Assembly: GCA_028386065.3 (NCBI GenBank)
Contig: JAKUCV010007502.1
Span: 124,001 to 188,000 of the forward strand
Reading direction: 5' to 3'
Source: Turnera subulata
Lineage: Eukaryota; Streptophyta; Magnoliopsida; Malpighiales; Passifloraceae
Length of the DNA: 64,000 nucleotides
Below the pieces are notes generated by a model. The model did not search any database, was not told where the DNA came from, and was given only the letters and a program-made list of their open reading frames with translations. Position 1 is the stretch's first letter, and each line of letters begins with the position of its first letter. Positions 10,265 through 20,939 of the stretch are shown here, one piece after another. A program made the translations under genes and the position numbers.

Positions 10265-12104
10265 TGATAACATCTAAATGCTAATGTTTTTATGATGGTT
10301 TTGAGTGGCTTTTACTATGTATTCTTGGTCGATTATGTGTATAATCTTTATATTATGGTGTGTTTTTATGCATTGTGTCAATTAGTACTTCAATTTTGCT
10401 GATTAAGTGTTTTTATCAGGAATTTATCGTTTTTATTGAAGAATGGAAGCTTTTTAGCCAAGTTTAGAAACCAGGCCCAATTTAGAAAACTTTCTACAGT
10501 GAGCACAACCGACTATTTTGAAGATTTTGGGAGTTCTAGGCATTGAAATTAAGTAAGACAAATTGGAAACAAATCTAGACATCCATTCCTTTCTATGGAT
10601 TAAATTTCATAATTTTTGGACGAGTCTACAAGAAGTAGTAATTATTTTAATCCAGCCCAGGAAGCAGATTTTTTTGTGCCAACCCAGACCCAGTGTTTCA
10701 GTGATATCTTGAGCTAAAGAAGTCCAATTGAAGAGTTCTTTTTATGAAAAGAAAGCTAAGAGAATTATCTAGAAATTTGTAGAAGAGCTTAATGCCCAGT
10801 TCGAAAGTCTTCTAGGAATTAAGGGGTGTGAAATTTTTGGGTCAGAAATTAGACAAAAGTCCAACTTGGATGGCAAGTCAAGAATTCAATTTCCATTCAA
10901 AGAAGGAGAGCCCCACCAACTTCCAGCAGCTAAAGAAATTATAAAAAGACCCTCTAGGTCAACATATTCAAGAGGCAGAAGTCAGAGGGCGAAGCACTGC
11001 CGAGTTGGTTAGTTATTAGGTCACACACACTAGTAGGGTTAGGGTTTTCACTCTTTTGGATCCACTAGGTGGTGCCAAATTTCTCATCCAATTTCAAAGG
11101 TTATTCCCCACACTAACTGAACATTTTTCCAGCAAGATGTGAAGGTTTAAAGTCACAAGATCACCAGTCCAATTGCAGCAGAAGTCGTCACCAGAGGAGC
11201 ACAAGTCGACGCCATCATCACCAACACAAATCGGCTACCCGACTTCACTCCTCCCTCTTTTATTCGATTCTCTTTCTGTTTAATTGTTTACTTGATGAAT
11301 TCTTGTGAGAAATTGATGATTTTCTATTTTATTAAGATGAACTAATTCTCTAATCTAGGATTAGGGATGTAGCCAATTACTTCTATGGTTTTATTATATA
11401 TGAATTGATGTTTATTCAATTGATTATGTTGATTGTTCAATCTATGTGTGCCGAATTTATTATCTACTTTGGATTGATTCTTATTGATTGCAACATGCGA
11501 GAGCTGCGTGATTTATATGATGATACCTAGAAGAACATAGATTCATTGATGCTAAAATATGCGAAAGCTGATAGTTTCTTAGGGTTTGATTATTTTTTTG
11601 GGCTTAATGAGTTTAGTATTGATGCTAGGCTATGCGAGAGCTAGGTAGTAATCTTTGCTGAATATTTGATTCAACATGCGAGAGCTGAGGATTAAGACAT
11701 TAGAAACAATTGCCCACAATCACACATCAACATAGATATCGATTCCATGCATAATAAACCTAGATAGCAATTGTGTGAATCCCGATTTCCTAGATTGCTT
11801 TAGATATTGATAGAACTTCACTTTAGATTAAGTCTGCGGTTTTATTTCTTTTCCTTCTAGCCTAGTCGACATCACCCTACACCATCTTTTATTTGATTTG
11901 CCTAGATAATCGTAAGTTGTGACATTAGGTAGTACTTATTTCCCTTGTTCCGTGGATCGACCTTGATTAGACTACTCACTACATAGTACACTGTGCGCTT
12001 GTAGTTAACAATAGTTGCGTTTACTCGTGAGTTATTTGTATGTCGTGTCGTGAGTTGATCAAGAATTATAAATTTGAAAAAGTCACGCGTAAATAAAATG
12101 CATC
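10265..12104 (+). repeat. 3' LTR of the Athila-like element
   Basis: The LTR starts TGATAACATC after the polypurine tract and is taken to end at ATGCATCA (12104), giving TGAT...ATCA termini and about 1840 bp, a normal Athila LTR length. At 12105 the sequence changes to minus-strand copia gag. The 5' LTR is not in the window, so the boundary rests on the termini and the neighbour switch. No gene is seen inside. Repeated phrases such as ATGCGAGAGCTG occur four times between 11490 and 11690. Confidence 0.75.
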
Positions 12105-12113
12105 AATTCGCTC

Positions 12114-12467
12114 TCAAATTGTATCAGTTGTTTCTTCCTCCCCCTTGTGGAGAAACTCAAACTCTTTTCTCAACTCTTGGAAACTGGCTTTTTTCACATC
12201 CTCTCCGCCACCATAAGTTTTCAGCAAAGCATCCCAATACTCTTTTGCCGTTTTAGCATGTCTGAATCTTTGAGAAACTTGAACTTCTACCTGTTGTTTG
12301 AGGTATTGTAGTGCTTCATCATTCTTTTCCACCTCTTCTTGTACATGATTCTGAATCACATCTTGAATAATATCCCATGCTTTAATATGTTTGAAGAAAG
12401 TCTTCATCTGCCCCCACCATATCTCAAAATAATGTTTGCCGTTAAACTTAAAAACAAGACACTCCAT
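12114..12467 (-). pseudogene. copia gag N-terminal part (UBN2-type)
   Basis: The 117-residue frame begins MECLVFKFNGKHYFEIWWGQ and continues through WDIIQDV, EKNDEALQYLKQQV, AKEYWDALLKTYGGG and FQELRKEFEFL. This is the usual order of plant copia gag (DUF4219/UBN2). It stops at the Athila LTR junction, so only the N-terminal half is present. Confidence 0.88.
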
Positions 12468-12930
12468 ATAATGGGTATCTATGCCAAATTATCTCCTCAC
12501 AAAAATAAATCAAGGCAACCAAATTTTTTTTCACCTAAAATTAGATTGGATGACGCAGCATCCCAAACAAAACTGATTTTTTTCTTTGGCAACCAAAAGA
12601 TGCTGAAAAAATCTCAAACCCACAAAGCGTAAAGGCAAAAGTACAAACCCAAAATCTTTCTCCAGTTGACTTAATACCCAATTGCAATTGATGAAACGAA
12701 ACAGGACAAGTCTCGGCTATGGACGAACCCTTTGTCTTTGAATTGATTGTTTTGACAAAACCTTCGTGCCGAAGTAGTTTTCATGCCTTCTCCAGTACTT
12801 TCCTTGAATTGATGCGCAACCACCAAAATATTTTTTTTGACGAATTCTTCACAGGCTCTCCCTCCTTGTTCTTGTGCAACGTTAATTCTACTCGTTCTTG
12901 CGCAGGGTTAATTCTACCCGATCATCACAA

Positions 12931-12942
12931 GCTTCGCTACCA
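12931..12942 (-). other. Primer-binding site of the truncated copia element
   Basis: On the minus strand the LTR end ...TTCTACA is followed after two bases by TGGTAGCGAAGC. This resembles the initiator-tRNA-Met complement TGGTATCAGAGC used by many copia elements, with a few substitutions. Confidence 0.6.
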
Positions 12943-12944
12943 AT

Positions 12945-13169
12945 TGTAGAATATAAGAATCCACCGGCAACACACAAACTTTATTTAATTTTGAAACCTT
13001 CACATACAATAAACTAGGCAACACTGCGGTGCCCCTCACGGTAGTCACACTCACAACTCTTGATTTGCTACACTAATACACATACCTATTTATATGAACT
13101 CTAACTTAACGGACAAGAAATGACTCCTAAATCAAACTGGACTTGGACTCTTAAAAATTCAATTTTTCG
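12945..13169 (-). repeat. Partial copia 5' LTR
   Basis: The minus-strand end ...TTCTACA (12945) and the adjacent primer site define the LTR end. The outer part is cut by the LTR that begins at 13170, so full length is unknown. Confidence 0.55.
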
Positions 13170-14499
13170 TGCAAAACCGGCTGCAAGTGCACAACGTTGC
13201 TGTAGTAAACAAGGTCGAATCATAGGGACTGCGAAATAACACTGTCCTTAGAGCTTTCGATCGATTAGATTGTAAAACAACAAGTAAATAAAATATCGAA
13301 TTGGTGAGAGTAATAGGTATTGAAAATAAAGTAAATAAACAGTAAATAAAGAGACAACGTATACTGGTGAGGTGATGCAGTAATAAAGGAACCTAGGTTG
13401 TCCGGGGCTCACTACAGTGGGTGCTGTCTAAGTAATAAAACTATGGTTTGGCTAATTTATTCGTCTACCTTGTAGGGCTCCCTAGTCTATATCATCTACA
13501 ACCAGCTGTTCACTGTTATTGTAAGCCTACCTAGTCCTGAACAACCCGTTGTTCGCCAGTGTTGCCTGTCCTAAGGTGCAGTAGGCGTTGTACTAGGTGC
13601 TGGATCCTCAAGTACCCTAAAAATCTCTTTCGACAATAGTTAGGAAAGAGGTTGTGTATGGAACGTTCAGATTTCCTAACTTATCCTGTTCACTGCTTCG
13701 CTAGGTCGTCTGAGGTGCACAAGAGGGTGATCAGGCCGCATGCGCTGTTAAGCTCTTCATACACAAATCAAAGAATAACGAATAATAGAAGCCAAAACAT
13801 GAATTATTACTCAAACATAACTGTAGCTACATCCCATAAACCTAGATTAAGGAATTTAGTTCATGAAGAAACTAAAAACAACAATAGATAGCAACAGCGT
13901 CATGCTGTCGAATAAAAATCTAATGGTCTTCACTTTGCTTCAGCCAAATTCTCCTCTCTCTCCTGCTCTGAAAGATGAATTTTTGTTGCAGAGAAAAAAG
14001 TGTGTCGATGGGCCAGAAAGGCTCCCTCCTTAGGGTTTTATTCTTTTCTATTTATAGAGAACAAAGTCTTTGATAAAACCCTAAATCTTAGAAAATAAGA
14101 TTTCTTCTCAAAACCTAGCAGCAAAAGGTCTTCTTTCCTTCCAAGGAGTGTCCACATGATCTTCACTAAAATCTCCTTGAATTTAGGTGCAAGTCGCCGA
14201 ATTAATCATAAAAATCAGGACTTTGACGCAGCGCCGCTGTCAGGTTACAGCTGGGCGCTGTTGCTGGTGCAATTTGAACTAAAACTGGGCATTCAGCAGC
14301 GCCTCGCTGTTTTCGGGCCAAAATCGTCAAAATCCACTCTAAAAAGGACCTAATTGCACCTGAAAGCAAACAATAGCTAGGAAAGTAGAATTTGGTGTAA
14401 AAGCAAGTGATTTCCTATCTAAATGCATGAATGGATGCTAAATGCAAGGCCAAAAGACTACAGTGCATGCTGTAAAAGTGTGTAATTTCATGCTCATCA
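13170..14499 (-). repeat. 3' LTR of the gag-protease element
   Basis: It matches 19412-20742 nearly throughout, with scattered substitutions and few indels. On the minus strand it starts TGATGAGCATG next to the polypurine tract and ends TTTTGCA. Length is about 1330 bp. Confidence 0.9.
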
Positions 14500-14514
14500 A
14501 ATCCCCCCAAACTT
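14500..14514 (-). other. Polypurine tract of the gag-protease element
   Basis: On the minus strand AAGTTTGGGGGGATT immediately precedes the LTR start TGATGAGCATG. Confidence 0.85.
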
Positions 14515-16385
14515 GAACCTTTTCTTGTCCCCAAGCAAAACATAAGCTTAATCACAAAGAAAATGATGCAGCAGGAAATTACCACAACCATCTCGAAATT
14601 AAAATACATCAGCAGCACCTGTAACACACATACAGCTCCAGCTGTAAGAAATCCTAAATTGTCTCATTGAAGAAAAATTATCAGTTCCAATCCAACAAAG
14701 TTCAGAAAGCATAGAGATTGATCAAAAGAAAATCAAATAGGTGGCCATTTAACCTTCAAAGTTCCTTATGCCTTTGCAAAAAGGTAAGTACCGAAACTAA
14801 TCAACCATCTCATAAGCCAATTCAAATTTCCAATCTCTACTAGTGAGCACAATGGCATAATCTAGGATCAAAAAGTCTTCCTTGGTCTTGTAATGGGGTT
14901 GGTTTAGGGCTAACAAAGAAAGGGAATTAGATGGATAATAAAAATGCTTACCTTCCAAAAATCCTAACTTAGGATAGCTTCTTCCACAAATTAATGCACA
15001 AACCAAGAATTTTCTGGACCTTTGGAGCACAAAAAGATTAGTAGGAGATATTGAGGGCAAAAGATTATCAAAGGAATGAAGAGAGTTTTTCTCTCTTTTT
15101 TTGTGTTTTTTTTTTCTTTCTTTTTTCTTCTTATTTTGATTTCTCCCTTCACCACTTTACAGTACATCACGTATCTCTATATTTACTAATTACAGAGCTC
15201 CATTTATGTCTCGACAAACTCCTTGTGTTTTCACCTTACAGCGGGTGCTGTCACGACGCTGTCAACCTAAAAGTTAGAACCAGGAAGGCAAACAGACAGG
15301 GTCGGGCTATAATTTGAAGAACAGTGTGCTTAAAAGCACTTTGATGGTCATGCAAGGCTCAAATAGCTTAGGTATGATGGTGTGGGTATGTGAAAATAAA
15401 TTTGACCATCAATCTAGGCTCAAAGGGATTGTCAAGCGGAAATTATGATACAGGTAAGATAAAAGTCATGTTAAGCTCAGCAAACAATGCCTATATCACC
15501 TCCTCAATTATACCAATATGCTAAAAATTTCGCTTCAAAAGAAAATGAGAATCGATTCTAAGATAGCTGACAGTGGGCACTGTAAAGTTAAAAGAAGAGC
15601 AATTGGCACAAGTTACCTTGTTGGTATCACGACTCCCAAGTGATTTTAATTTTCTCATCCTGTACAAACCAAACCATACTGAACGTGAACTAATTATCAG
15701 GTGTAAGATTGTAAAAATTATCAGGAAATTGAAACAGGGGAAACAACAGCGTGTGCTGCAGCATACTGCATCAGCGAATAAAATCGAAAAGGCGCATATA
15801 AATTCCAGCAGCATTCACAACACACGTCATTTGGCCATAAAACAGAATACAAATGCAAAACACAACAAAGAAATGCTAATTTTTGCCTCCCCCAAACTTA
15901 AATTCCACAGTGTCCTCACTGGGGCAGAAATAAAGGACAAAATACATAAAAACAAAAGCATAACAAAAAGGGAGGGACTCCCCCATACTTTAATTGAAAT
16001 GTGAAATGCGTGGATGCAAGGGTATAATGGGCATTCAGCACAACAAATAATGCACACAACATGGCAAACAGTGCACTGGGAAGTGAAATCCAAAAGTAAG
16101 GTAAAGTATGCTTCTCTATTTGCCGATAGTGGTGTGTTACACTAGCAGTGCACGCTGCTTGCCATCACAGCCCCCCTGTCTTTATGGTTTTGTGATTTTT
16201 CTACTTTTTATTGCTGCAAAAACAGCAAAAAAAACAAAAAAAAAACGATAATAAAACTAATGGGATGTACTAAAAACAATAAAACTTACCTCGGCTTGCC
16301 TCCCGAGCAGCGCTTCTTTTACGTCTTGTAGCTGGACACCATACAGCGTGTGCTGTTCATGGTTGCTCAAAAAGAAGTTGAGGAA
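14515..16385 (-). other. Non-coding 3' interior of the gag-protease element
   Basis: No protein of more than about 140 residues and no known domain is seen. The minus-strand text near 16300 (GCGCTGCTCGGGAGGCAAGCCGAGG) resembles the box at the end of Athila pol. This places a large internal deletion between the RT stub near 16385 and this point. Confidence 0.7.
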
Positions 16386-16967
16386 TTTCCTTCTTGACCA
16401 CCTCCTTCATGTTCTCGTTCAATCTCCTCTGTTGCTCAACCATGGCTTTGCACCCCTCCTCTAGTGGGATGCAATGCATGCCTAGAGAGAGGGGCTGAGA
16501 TAAGGTGGAAGTGGTTTCAATTCCACCGCTGGTTTGGCTGACGATGGAGCAGCGGCTGCAGCTGGTCGCTGGAGCACTTCAAACACATACTGCGAGGAAT
16601 GTATGATTGTTATAGTGGATAATATATGAGCCACATCTCCCTCAGTAGGGTCTTCAACCTTAGGTACCGCACTATTGGCCAGACATGCCAATAAAGCGTC
16701 AGCAGTGTTAACAGCAGGTGCTGCTTCAGCTACAATATCCTCCAAATCATCATCTAGAATCCGAACCATATAGCAGGCATTAGTTGGGACCTTAGGCTTC
16801 ATAGTCTTCTGGATATTAAACTCCACAGTCTCCTCCCCAACTTAAAATATGATGTTGCCTTCCTTTACATCAATTACAGCGCCAACTGTTGCGAGAAAAG
16901 GCCTCCCAAGAATGATTGGGGTCTGCTCATCAAGCTCCATGTCCATGATCACAAAGTCACAAGGTAT
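16386..16967 (-). pseudogene. Protease-RT linker and truncated RT N-terminus
   Basis: The 16826-16482 frame ends ...AVELKPLPPYLSPSL, the linker that in the other Athila-like element ([14 protein letters not shown]) leads into RT. Past a stop it continues as GMHCIPLEEGCKAM and LNENMKEVVKKE, the first RT residues, and then homology ends near 16385. The bulk of RT has been deleted. Confidence 0.75.
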
Positions 16968-17495
16968 TTAAAACTTCCTAACTTTCATAGGGACATCCTC
17001 CAGCACTCCTACAGGGTACTTTATAGAACGGTCAGCAAGTTGCAACACCATGCTTGTAGGTTTTATCGCCCCAAAGTTGTGCTTTTGTGATGCTGCAAAT
17101 GGCATCAAACTTATACTTGCCCCAAGGTCACACAATGCTCTATTGAAGTTCTGGGTGCCAATAGTACAAGGAATTGAAAAGCTTCCCGGATCATTAAGCT
17201 TTAGTAAGGGCTGTTGTTTCAGCAGCACAGCACTGCATTCTGCTGTAAGGGCCACTGTCTGCTCCTCTACAGTACGCTTGTTGGTGAGGATTTTCTTCAA
17301 GAACATGGCATAAGTAGGCATCTGATCCAGATCAGTGGTGAAGGGAATTTCCAATCTGAGGCCACTGAGCATGTCCACAAATCTTTTATATTGCTCCTCG
17401 AGTCTGCTCTTTCTATAGACCTGTGGATATGGCAGTGGGGGCTGGTAAGGCACTGGCAGTGCTTTCTTCTTGGGATCAGCTTCCGACAGTGTCAC
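16968..17495 (-). pseudogene. Athila-like protease (minus strand)
   Basis: This 175-codon frame contains PLPYPQVYRKSRLEEQYKRF, LTAECSAVL, DPGSFSIPCTIG, ALCDLGASISLMPF (active-site DLGAS) and VLQLADRSIKYPVGVLEDVP, collinear with the plus-strand protease at 3308-3901. The conserved [12 protein letters not shown] segment follows a stop, near 16890-16915. It is part of a polyprotein interrupted by stop codons. Confidence 0.85.
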
Positions 17496-17543
17496 TGGTG
17501 CAGCCGCTGCTTCCTACTTCTCCTCTGATTCGAGTGCTGTCAC

Positions 17544-18191
17544 CTACGCTGGTTTAGAAACAAAGTCTGGAAGCTCTTTCCCACTCCTCAGTGTCACTGC
17601 TTGGCATTGCTCCTTCGGATGTACTTTTGATTGACCAAGCAGTGCGCCCTGTGGTTGCTTCATATAAACTTGCGGATAGGGCAACAAGGGCCGGTAAGGT
17701 GCTGGCAACGTCAATGGCTTGATTGCTGCTTCATTCTTCTCTTCTAGTACCTTCCCACTTTGGAGTGTTACTGCCATGCATTGCTCTTTTGGATTCATCT
17801 TCGGTTGGCCTGGCAGTCTGCCCAACTGCTGCTGCTGCATAGCATACTGTGTAACCTGATTCTCAAGCATCTTGTTGTGAGCCTTCAGCTGATTTAGCTC
17901 CTTATCCATCCTATTCTAACCCTCCAGCAACTGCTTCACCACCTGGGTTAATACAAAATATCCTCCTTGCTGTCCACCTTACCGCTGCTGCTGTCCCTGA
18001 TGCTGGTACCCCTGATTATAGTTCTGGTTAGGGTTTGACCTCCAGCCATAGTTATACTCCTGGTTGTAATTGTTATAGGACTGATTTGGGCGGCGGTCAA
18101 TGAAGTTTGCCTCCTCTGAAATTTTCACAGGACACTCAAGGAAAGAGTGAGGCCCGTTGCAAATTTCACAGATACTATATTGAGCAATAGG
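17544..18191 (-). pseudogene. gag C-terminal region with zinc knuckle
   Basis: Minus-strand translation upstream of 18000 gives CEICNGPHSFLECP, a CCHC-like knuckle. An Asn/Tyr/Gln-rich stretch (YNNYNQEYNYGW) follows, then a helical Gln-rich part (MDKELNQLKAHNKMLENQ) and two repeats of the GQPKMNPKEQCMAVTLQSGK type. The duplication of that last motif (17810-17750 and 17645-17570) is internal to this element. Stops near 17910 and 17975 break the frame. Confidence 0.75.
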
Positions 18192-18476
18192 TTATACCTG
18201 AGCGACAGGTTGCACTGGCTTAGAGGTCAGATCTTTGAGCTGCTTGGAGATGGCAGCGAGCTGGGCCTCAATATTAGTGTTCTTGCCTACATGATGCACT
18301 CCTCTCGCACTGCGACGTGGCTTATCATCATTTTCAAGTTCGAGCATGATTCTTTTGGCATCCTCGTATGGTGCAAGCCTAAACTTCCCTTCAGGTGACG
18401 CAGCATTAAGAGTGCGCCTATCTTCAGGTGACATAGCGCGATAAAAAATCCCCAACAGCACTAGCGGGTACACCAT
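18192..18476 (-). pseudogene. gag middle segment
   Basis: This continues the 18504-19250 gag after one in-frame stop. It contains FYRAMSPEDRRTLNAASPEG and AKRIMLELENDD, then a basic linker and a short helix (EAQLAAISKQLKDL) preceding the zinc knuckle. The single stop separates it from the capsid part. Confidence 0.8.
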
Positions 18477-18503
18477 ATGAGCAGGGCAGTGCTGGATTAG
18501 ATC

Positions 18504-19250
18504 CTAAAATCTCTCCCATGCCTGCACCATTGTTTCATCATATTTTTGCGTGAAATTATAGATTTGCCCACGAAGCTCATCCATCTTTGTAACAGCGAAG
18601 TATTTCTTCAAGAATGCTTCTTCCATTTGCTCCCAGGTGATGCTGTTCGCTGGTAGAGTTTTCAACCATCTGTTGGCTCCATCCCTGAGAGAGAATTTGA
18701 AAAGATGAAGCTTCTTGGCATCTTCAGAACACCCCTGAATCCTGGTGGTGGCACAGATATCCAGAAAATCCTCTAAGTACTGTTTAGGGTCCTCCAGCAC
18801 CGATCCTCCAAACTGTTTGTTTTGTACCAATTGAACCAAGTTAGTTCGGAGCTCATAAGGTTGATCATTATTGAATGGTGCTATGGCTCCAGTAGGTGCT
18901 GTATGGCGAGGTCGCATAAGCTGATTGATTGGCAGATTGGGGATGTTGGTGAAAGGATCGACAACGTCATGGGCGACAGCGTTCTGATGCTGGCGCTGCT
19001 GGTTCCTCGGGCCTACAGGATTGATGATATTGCCTTCATCGTTCCTTGGTAGGTCTTCCTGGCCGTGTGGGGGGATGATGATATTACCATCGGCATCCCG
19101 GCCATTGTTAGGAGGATCGATATGGGCCATGGTCGCTGACTCAATGGTCTCTGCTGCTTTCTGTTGCCTTGCTTGCCTGTTGTTTGCCCTAGCAGCGCTT
19201 TCAATGTCAGGGATGTGTACAAGATCAGGCTTTTGACTCCTGGTTTGCAT
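18504..19250 (-). CDS. Athila-like gag capsid domain (248 aa frame)
   Basis: The minus-strand ATG at 19250 opens the first ORF after the primer site (MQTRSQKPDLVHIPD). Residues from about 130 on form the retrotransposon gag domain (PF03732 type): NNDQPYELRTNLVQLVQN, DPKQYLEDFLDIC, KLHLFKFSLRDGANRWLKTL, WEQMEEAFLKKYF and YDETMVQAWERF. Gag packages the RNA in the cytoplasmic particle. The frame then meets a stop, after which gag continues at 18476. It could still yield a truncated gag. Confidence 0.85.
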   Translation of the reverse strand: MQTRSQKPDLVHIPDIESAARANNRQARQQKAAETIESATMAHIDPPNNGRDADGNIIIPPHGQEDLPRNDEGNIINPVGPRNQQRQHQNAVAHDVVDPFTNIPNLPINQLMRPRHTAPTGAIAPFNNDQPYELRTNLVQLVQNKQFGGSVLEDPKQYLEDFLDICATTRIQGCSEDAKKLHLFKFSLRDGANRWLKTLPANSITWEQMEEAFLKKYFAVTKMDELRGQIYNFTQKYDETMVQAWERF

Positions 19251-19380
19251 ACACCAATAGAGACACTGCTAGAGAGGGTACAGCGTGCGCTGTCGATCAC
19301 TTGCCACAAGTAAACAAAAAAAATCAGAAAACAAAGAAAGCCTAATCAATTTAAAACACTAAGTAGTATTATTTAGCGCA

Positions 19381-19399
19381 GTCCTCGGCAACGACGCAA
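19381..19399 (-). other. Primer-binding site of the gag-protease element
   Basis: On the minus strand, 12-15 bases after the LTR end, TTGCGTCGTTGCCGAGGAC occurs. Athila-like elements often use an Asp-tRNA complement of the form TGGCGCCGTTGCCGGGG; this site matches partly. Confidence 0.55.
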
Positions 19400-19411
19400 A
19401 AAACTTGTACG

Positions 19412-20742
19412 TGCAAAACCGACTGCAAGTGCACAGCGTTGCTGTAGTAATTAAGGTCGAATCATAGGGACTGCGAAATAACACTGTCCTTAGAGCTTTA
19501 AATCGATTTGACTGTAAAACAACAAGTAAATAAAATATCGAATTGGTGAGAGTAATAAGCAGTGAAAATAAAGTAAATAAATAGTAAATAAAGAAACAAT
19601 GTGTACTGATGAGGTGATGCAGTAATAAAGGAACCTAGGTTGTCTGAGGTTCACTACAGTGGGTGCTGTCTAAGTAATAAAACTATGGTTTGGCTAATTT
19701 ATTCGTCTACCTTGTAGGGCTCCCTAGTCTATATCATCTGCAACCAGCTGTTCACTGTTATTGTAAACCTACCCTAGTCCCGAACAACCCGTTGTTCATC
19801 ACTATTGCCTGTCCTAAGGTGCAGTAGGCACTGTACTAGGTGCTGGATCCTCAACTACCCTAAAAATCTCTTTCGACAACAGTTTGGATAGAGGTTGTGT
19901 ATGGAATGTTCAGATTTCCTAACTTCTCCTGTTCAGTGCTTCGCTAGGTCTTCTAAGGTGCACAAGAGGGTGATCAGGCCGCATGCGCTGTTAAGCTCTC
20001 CATACATAAATCAAAGAATAACGAATAATAGAAGCAAAAACACAAATTATTACTCAAACATAACTGTAGCTACATCCCATAAACCTAGATTAAGGAATTT
20101 AGTTCATGCAGAAACTAAAAACAACAATAGATAGCAACAGCGTCATGCTGTCGAATAAAAATCTAAAGCTCTTCACTTTGCTTCAGCCAAATTCTCCTCT
20201 CTCTCCTGCTCTGAAAGATGAATTTTTGTTGCAGAGAAAAAAGTGTGTTGATGGGCCAAAAAGGCTCCCTTCTTAGGGTTTTATTCTTTTCTATTTATAG
20301 AGAACAAAGTCTTTGATAAAACCCTAAGTCTTGGAAAATAAGATTTCTTCTCAAAACCTAGCAGCAAAAGGTCTTCTTTCCTTCCTAGGAGTGTCCACGT
20401 GATCTTCAATAAAATCTCCTTGAATTTAGGTGCAAGTCGCCGAATTAATTATAAAAATCAAGACTTTGACGCAGCGCCGCTGTCAGGTTGTAGCTGGGCG
20501 CTGTCGCTGGTGCAATTTGAACTGAAACTGGGCATTCAGCAGCGCCTCGCTGTTTCCGGGCCAAAATCGTAAAAATCCACTCCAAAAAGGACCTAATTGC
20601 ACCTGAAAGCAAACAAAAGCTAGGAAAGTAAAATTTGGTGTAAAAGCAAGTGATTTCCTATAAAAATGCATGAATGAATGCTAAATGCAAGGCCAAAAGA
20701 CTACAATGTATGCTGTAAAAGTGTGTAATTTCATGCTCATCA
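19412..20742 (-). repeat. 5' LTR of the gag-protease element
   Basis: Direct partner of 13170-14499. On the minus strand it begins TGATGAGCATG (20742) and ends TTTTGCA (19412), then the primer site and gag. It contains a TATAAATAG-like motif on the minus strand near 20295, a plausible promoter position. Confidence 0.9.
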
Positions 20743-20930
20743 CCAATAACCTAAATAATTTTAAATCCAAACTAATTAACTTAATTTAATATGCCAACAG
20801 AATGGCTTCTTCAGTATCGTCTTACCAAACAAGACAGACTTTTATCCAACCCGCCAAGGATTGTGAGGCCAACTTAAAGATTTGTAAGTAGTTTTCCTAG
20901 TGAACAAATAGTGTGGAAGCGACTGGTCAT
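20743..20930. other. Short intergenic stretch
   Basis: Unique-looking AT-rich DNA between the LTR and the MULE. No feature is seen. Confidence 0.6.
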
Positions 20931-20939
20931 CTAGTATTT

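Larger units (their letters stand above)
1507..12104 (+). mobile_element. Athila-like Ty3/gypsy retrotransposon, rearranged and without integrase
   Basis: Plus-strand order: a partial copy of the Athila ORF-1-type protein (1507-2302), gag C-terminal region, protease, RT-RNase H, a short post-RNase H remnant, a GC-rich spacer, a complete Athila ORF-1-type ORF (7103-8302), an AT-rich 3' region, a polypurine tract and one LTR ending at 12104. There is no 5' LTR, no gag N-terminus and no integrase. The 5' end is fused to a copia relic, so this is a recombinant or truncated copy. The 3' LTR abuts a minus-strand copia gag, suggesting insertion into that older element. Confidence 0.85.
12105..13169 (-). 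mobile_element. Truncated copia element: partial 5' LTR, primer site and gag N-terminus
   Basis: On the minus strand this reads partial 5' LTR (13169-12945), a primer-binding site, a leader and the gag start. It is cut at 12105 by the Athila LTR and at 13169 by the next Athila-like element. Both ends are thus truncated by neighbouring retrotransposons. Confidence 0.75.
13170..20742 (-). mobile_element. Non-autonomous Athila-like element: two LTRs, gag and protease only
   Basis: Two direct repeats of about 1330 bp (13170-14499 and 19412-20742) flank a 4.9-kb interior read on the minus strand. The order is primer site, gag, protease, a short RT N-terminal stub, then about 1.9 kb of non-coding DNA and a polypurine tract. 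RT beyond the LNENMKEVVKKE stub, RNase H, integrase and any third ORF are absent. Five-base flanks (TTTCG and CCAAT) do not match, so a clean insertion is not proven. It would depend on enzymes supplied by other elements. Confidence 0.88.

Noticed and set aside
13165..20747. Target-site duplication for the gag-protease element
   Set aside because: The 5-bp flanks TTTCG and CCAAT do not match, so no duplication is claimed.
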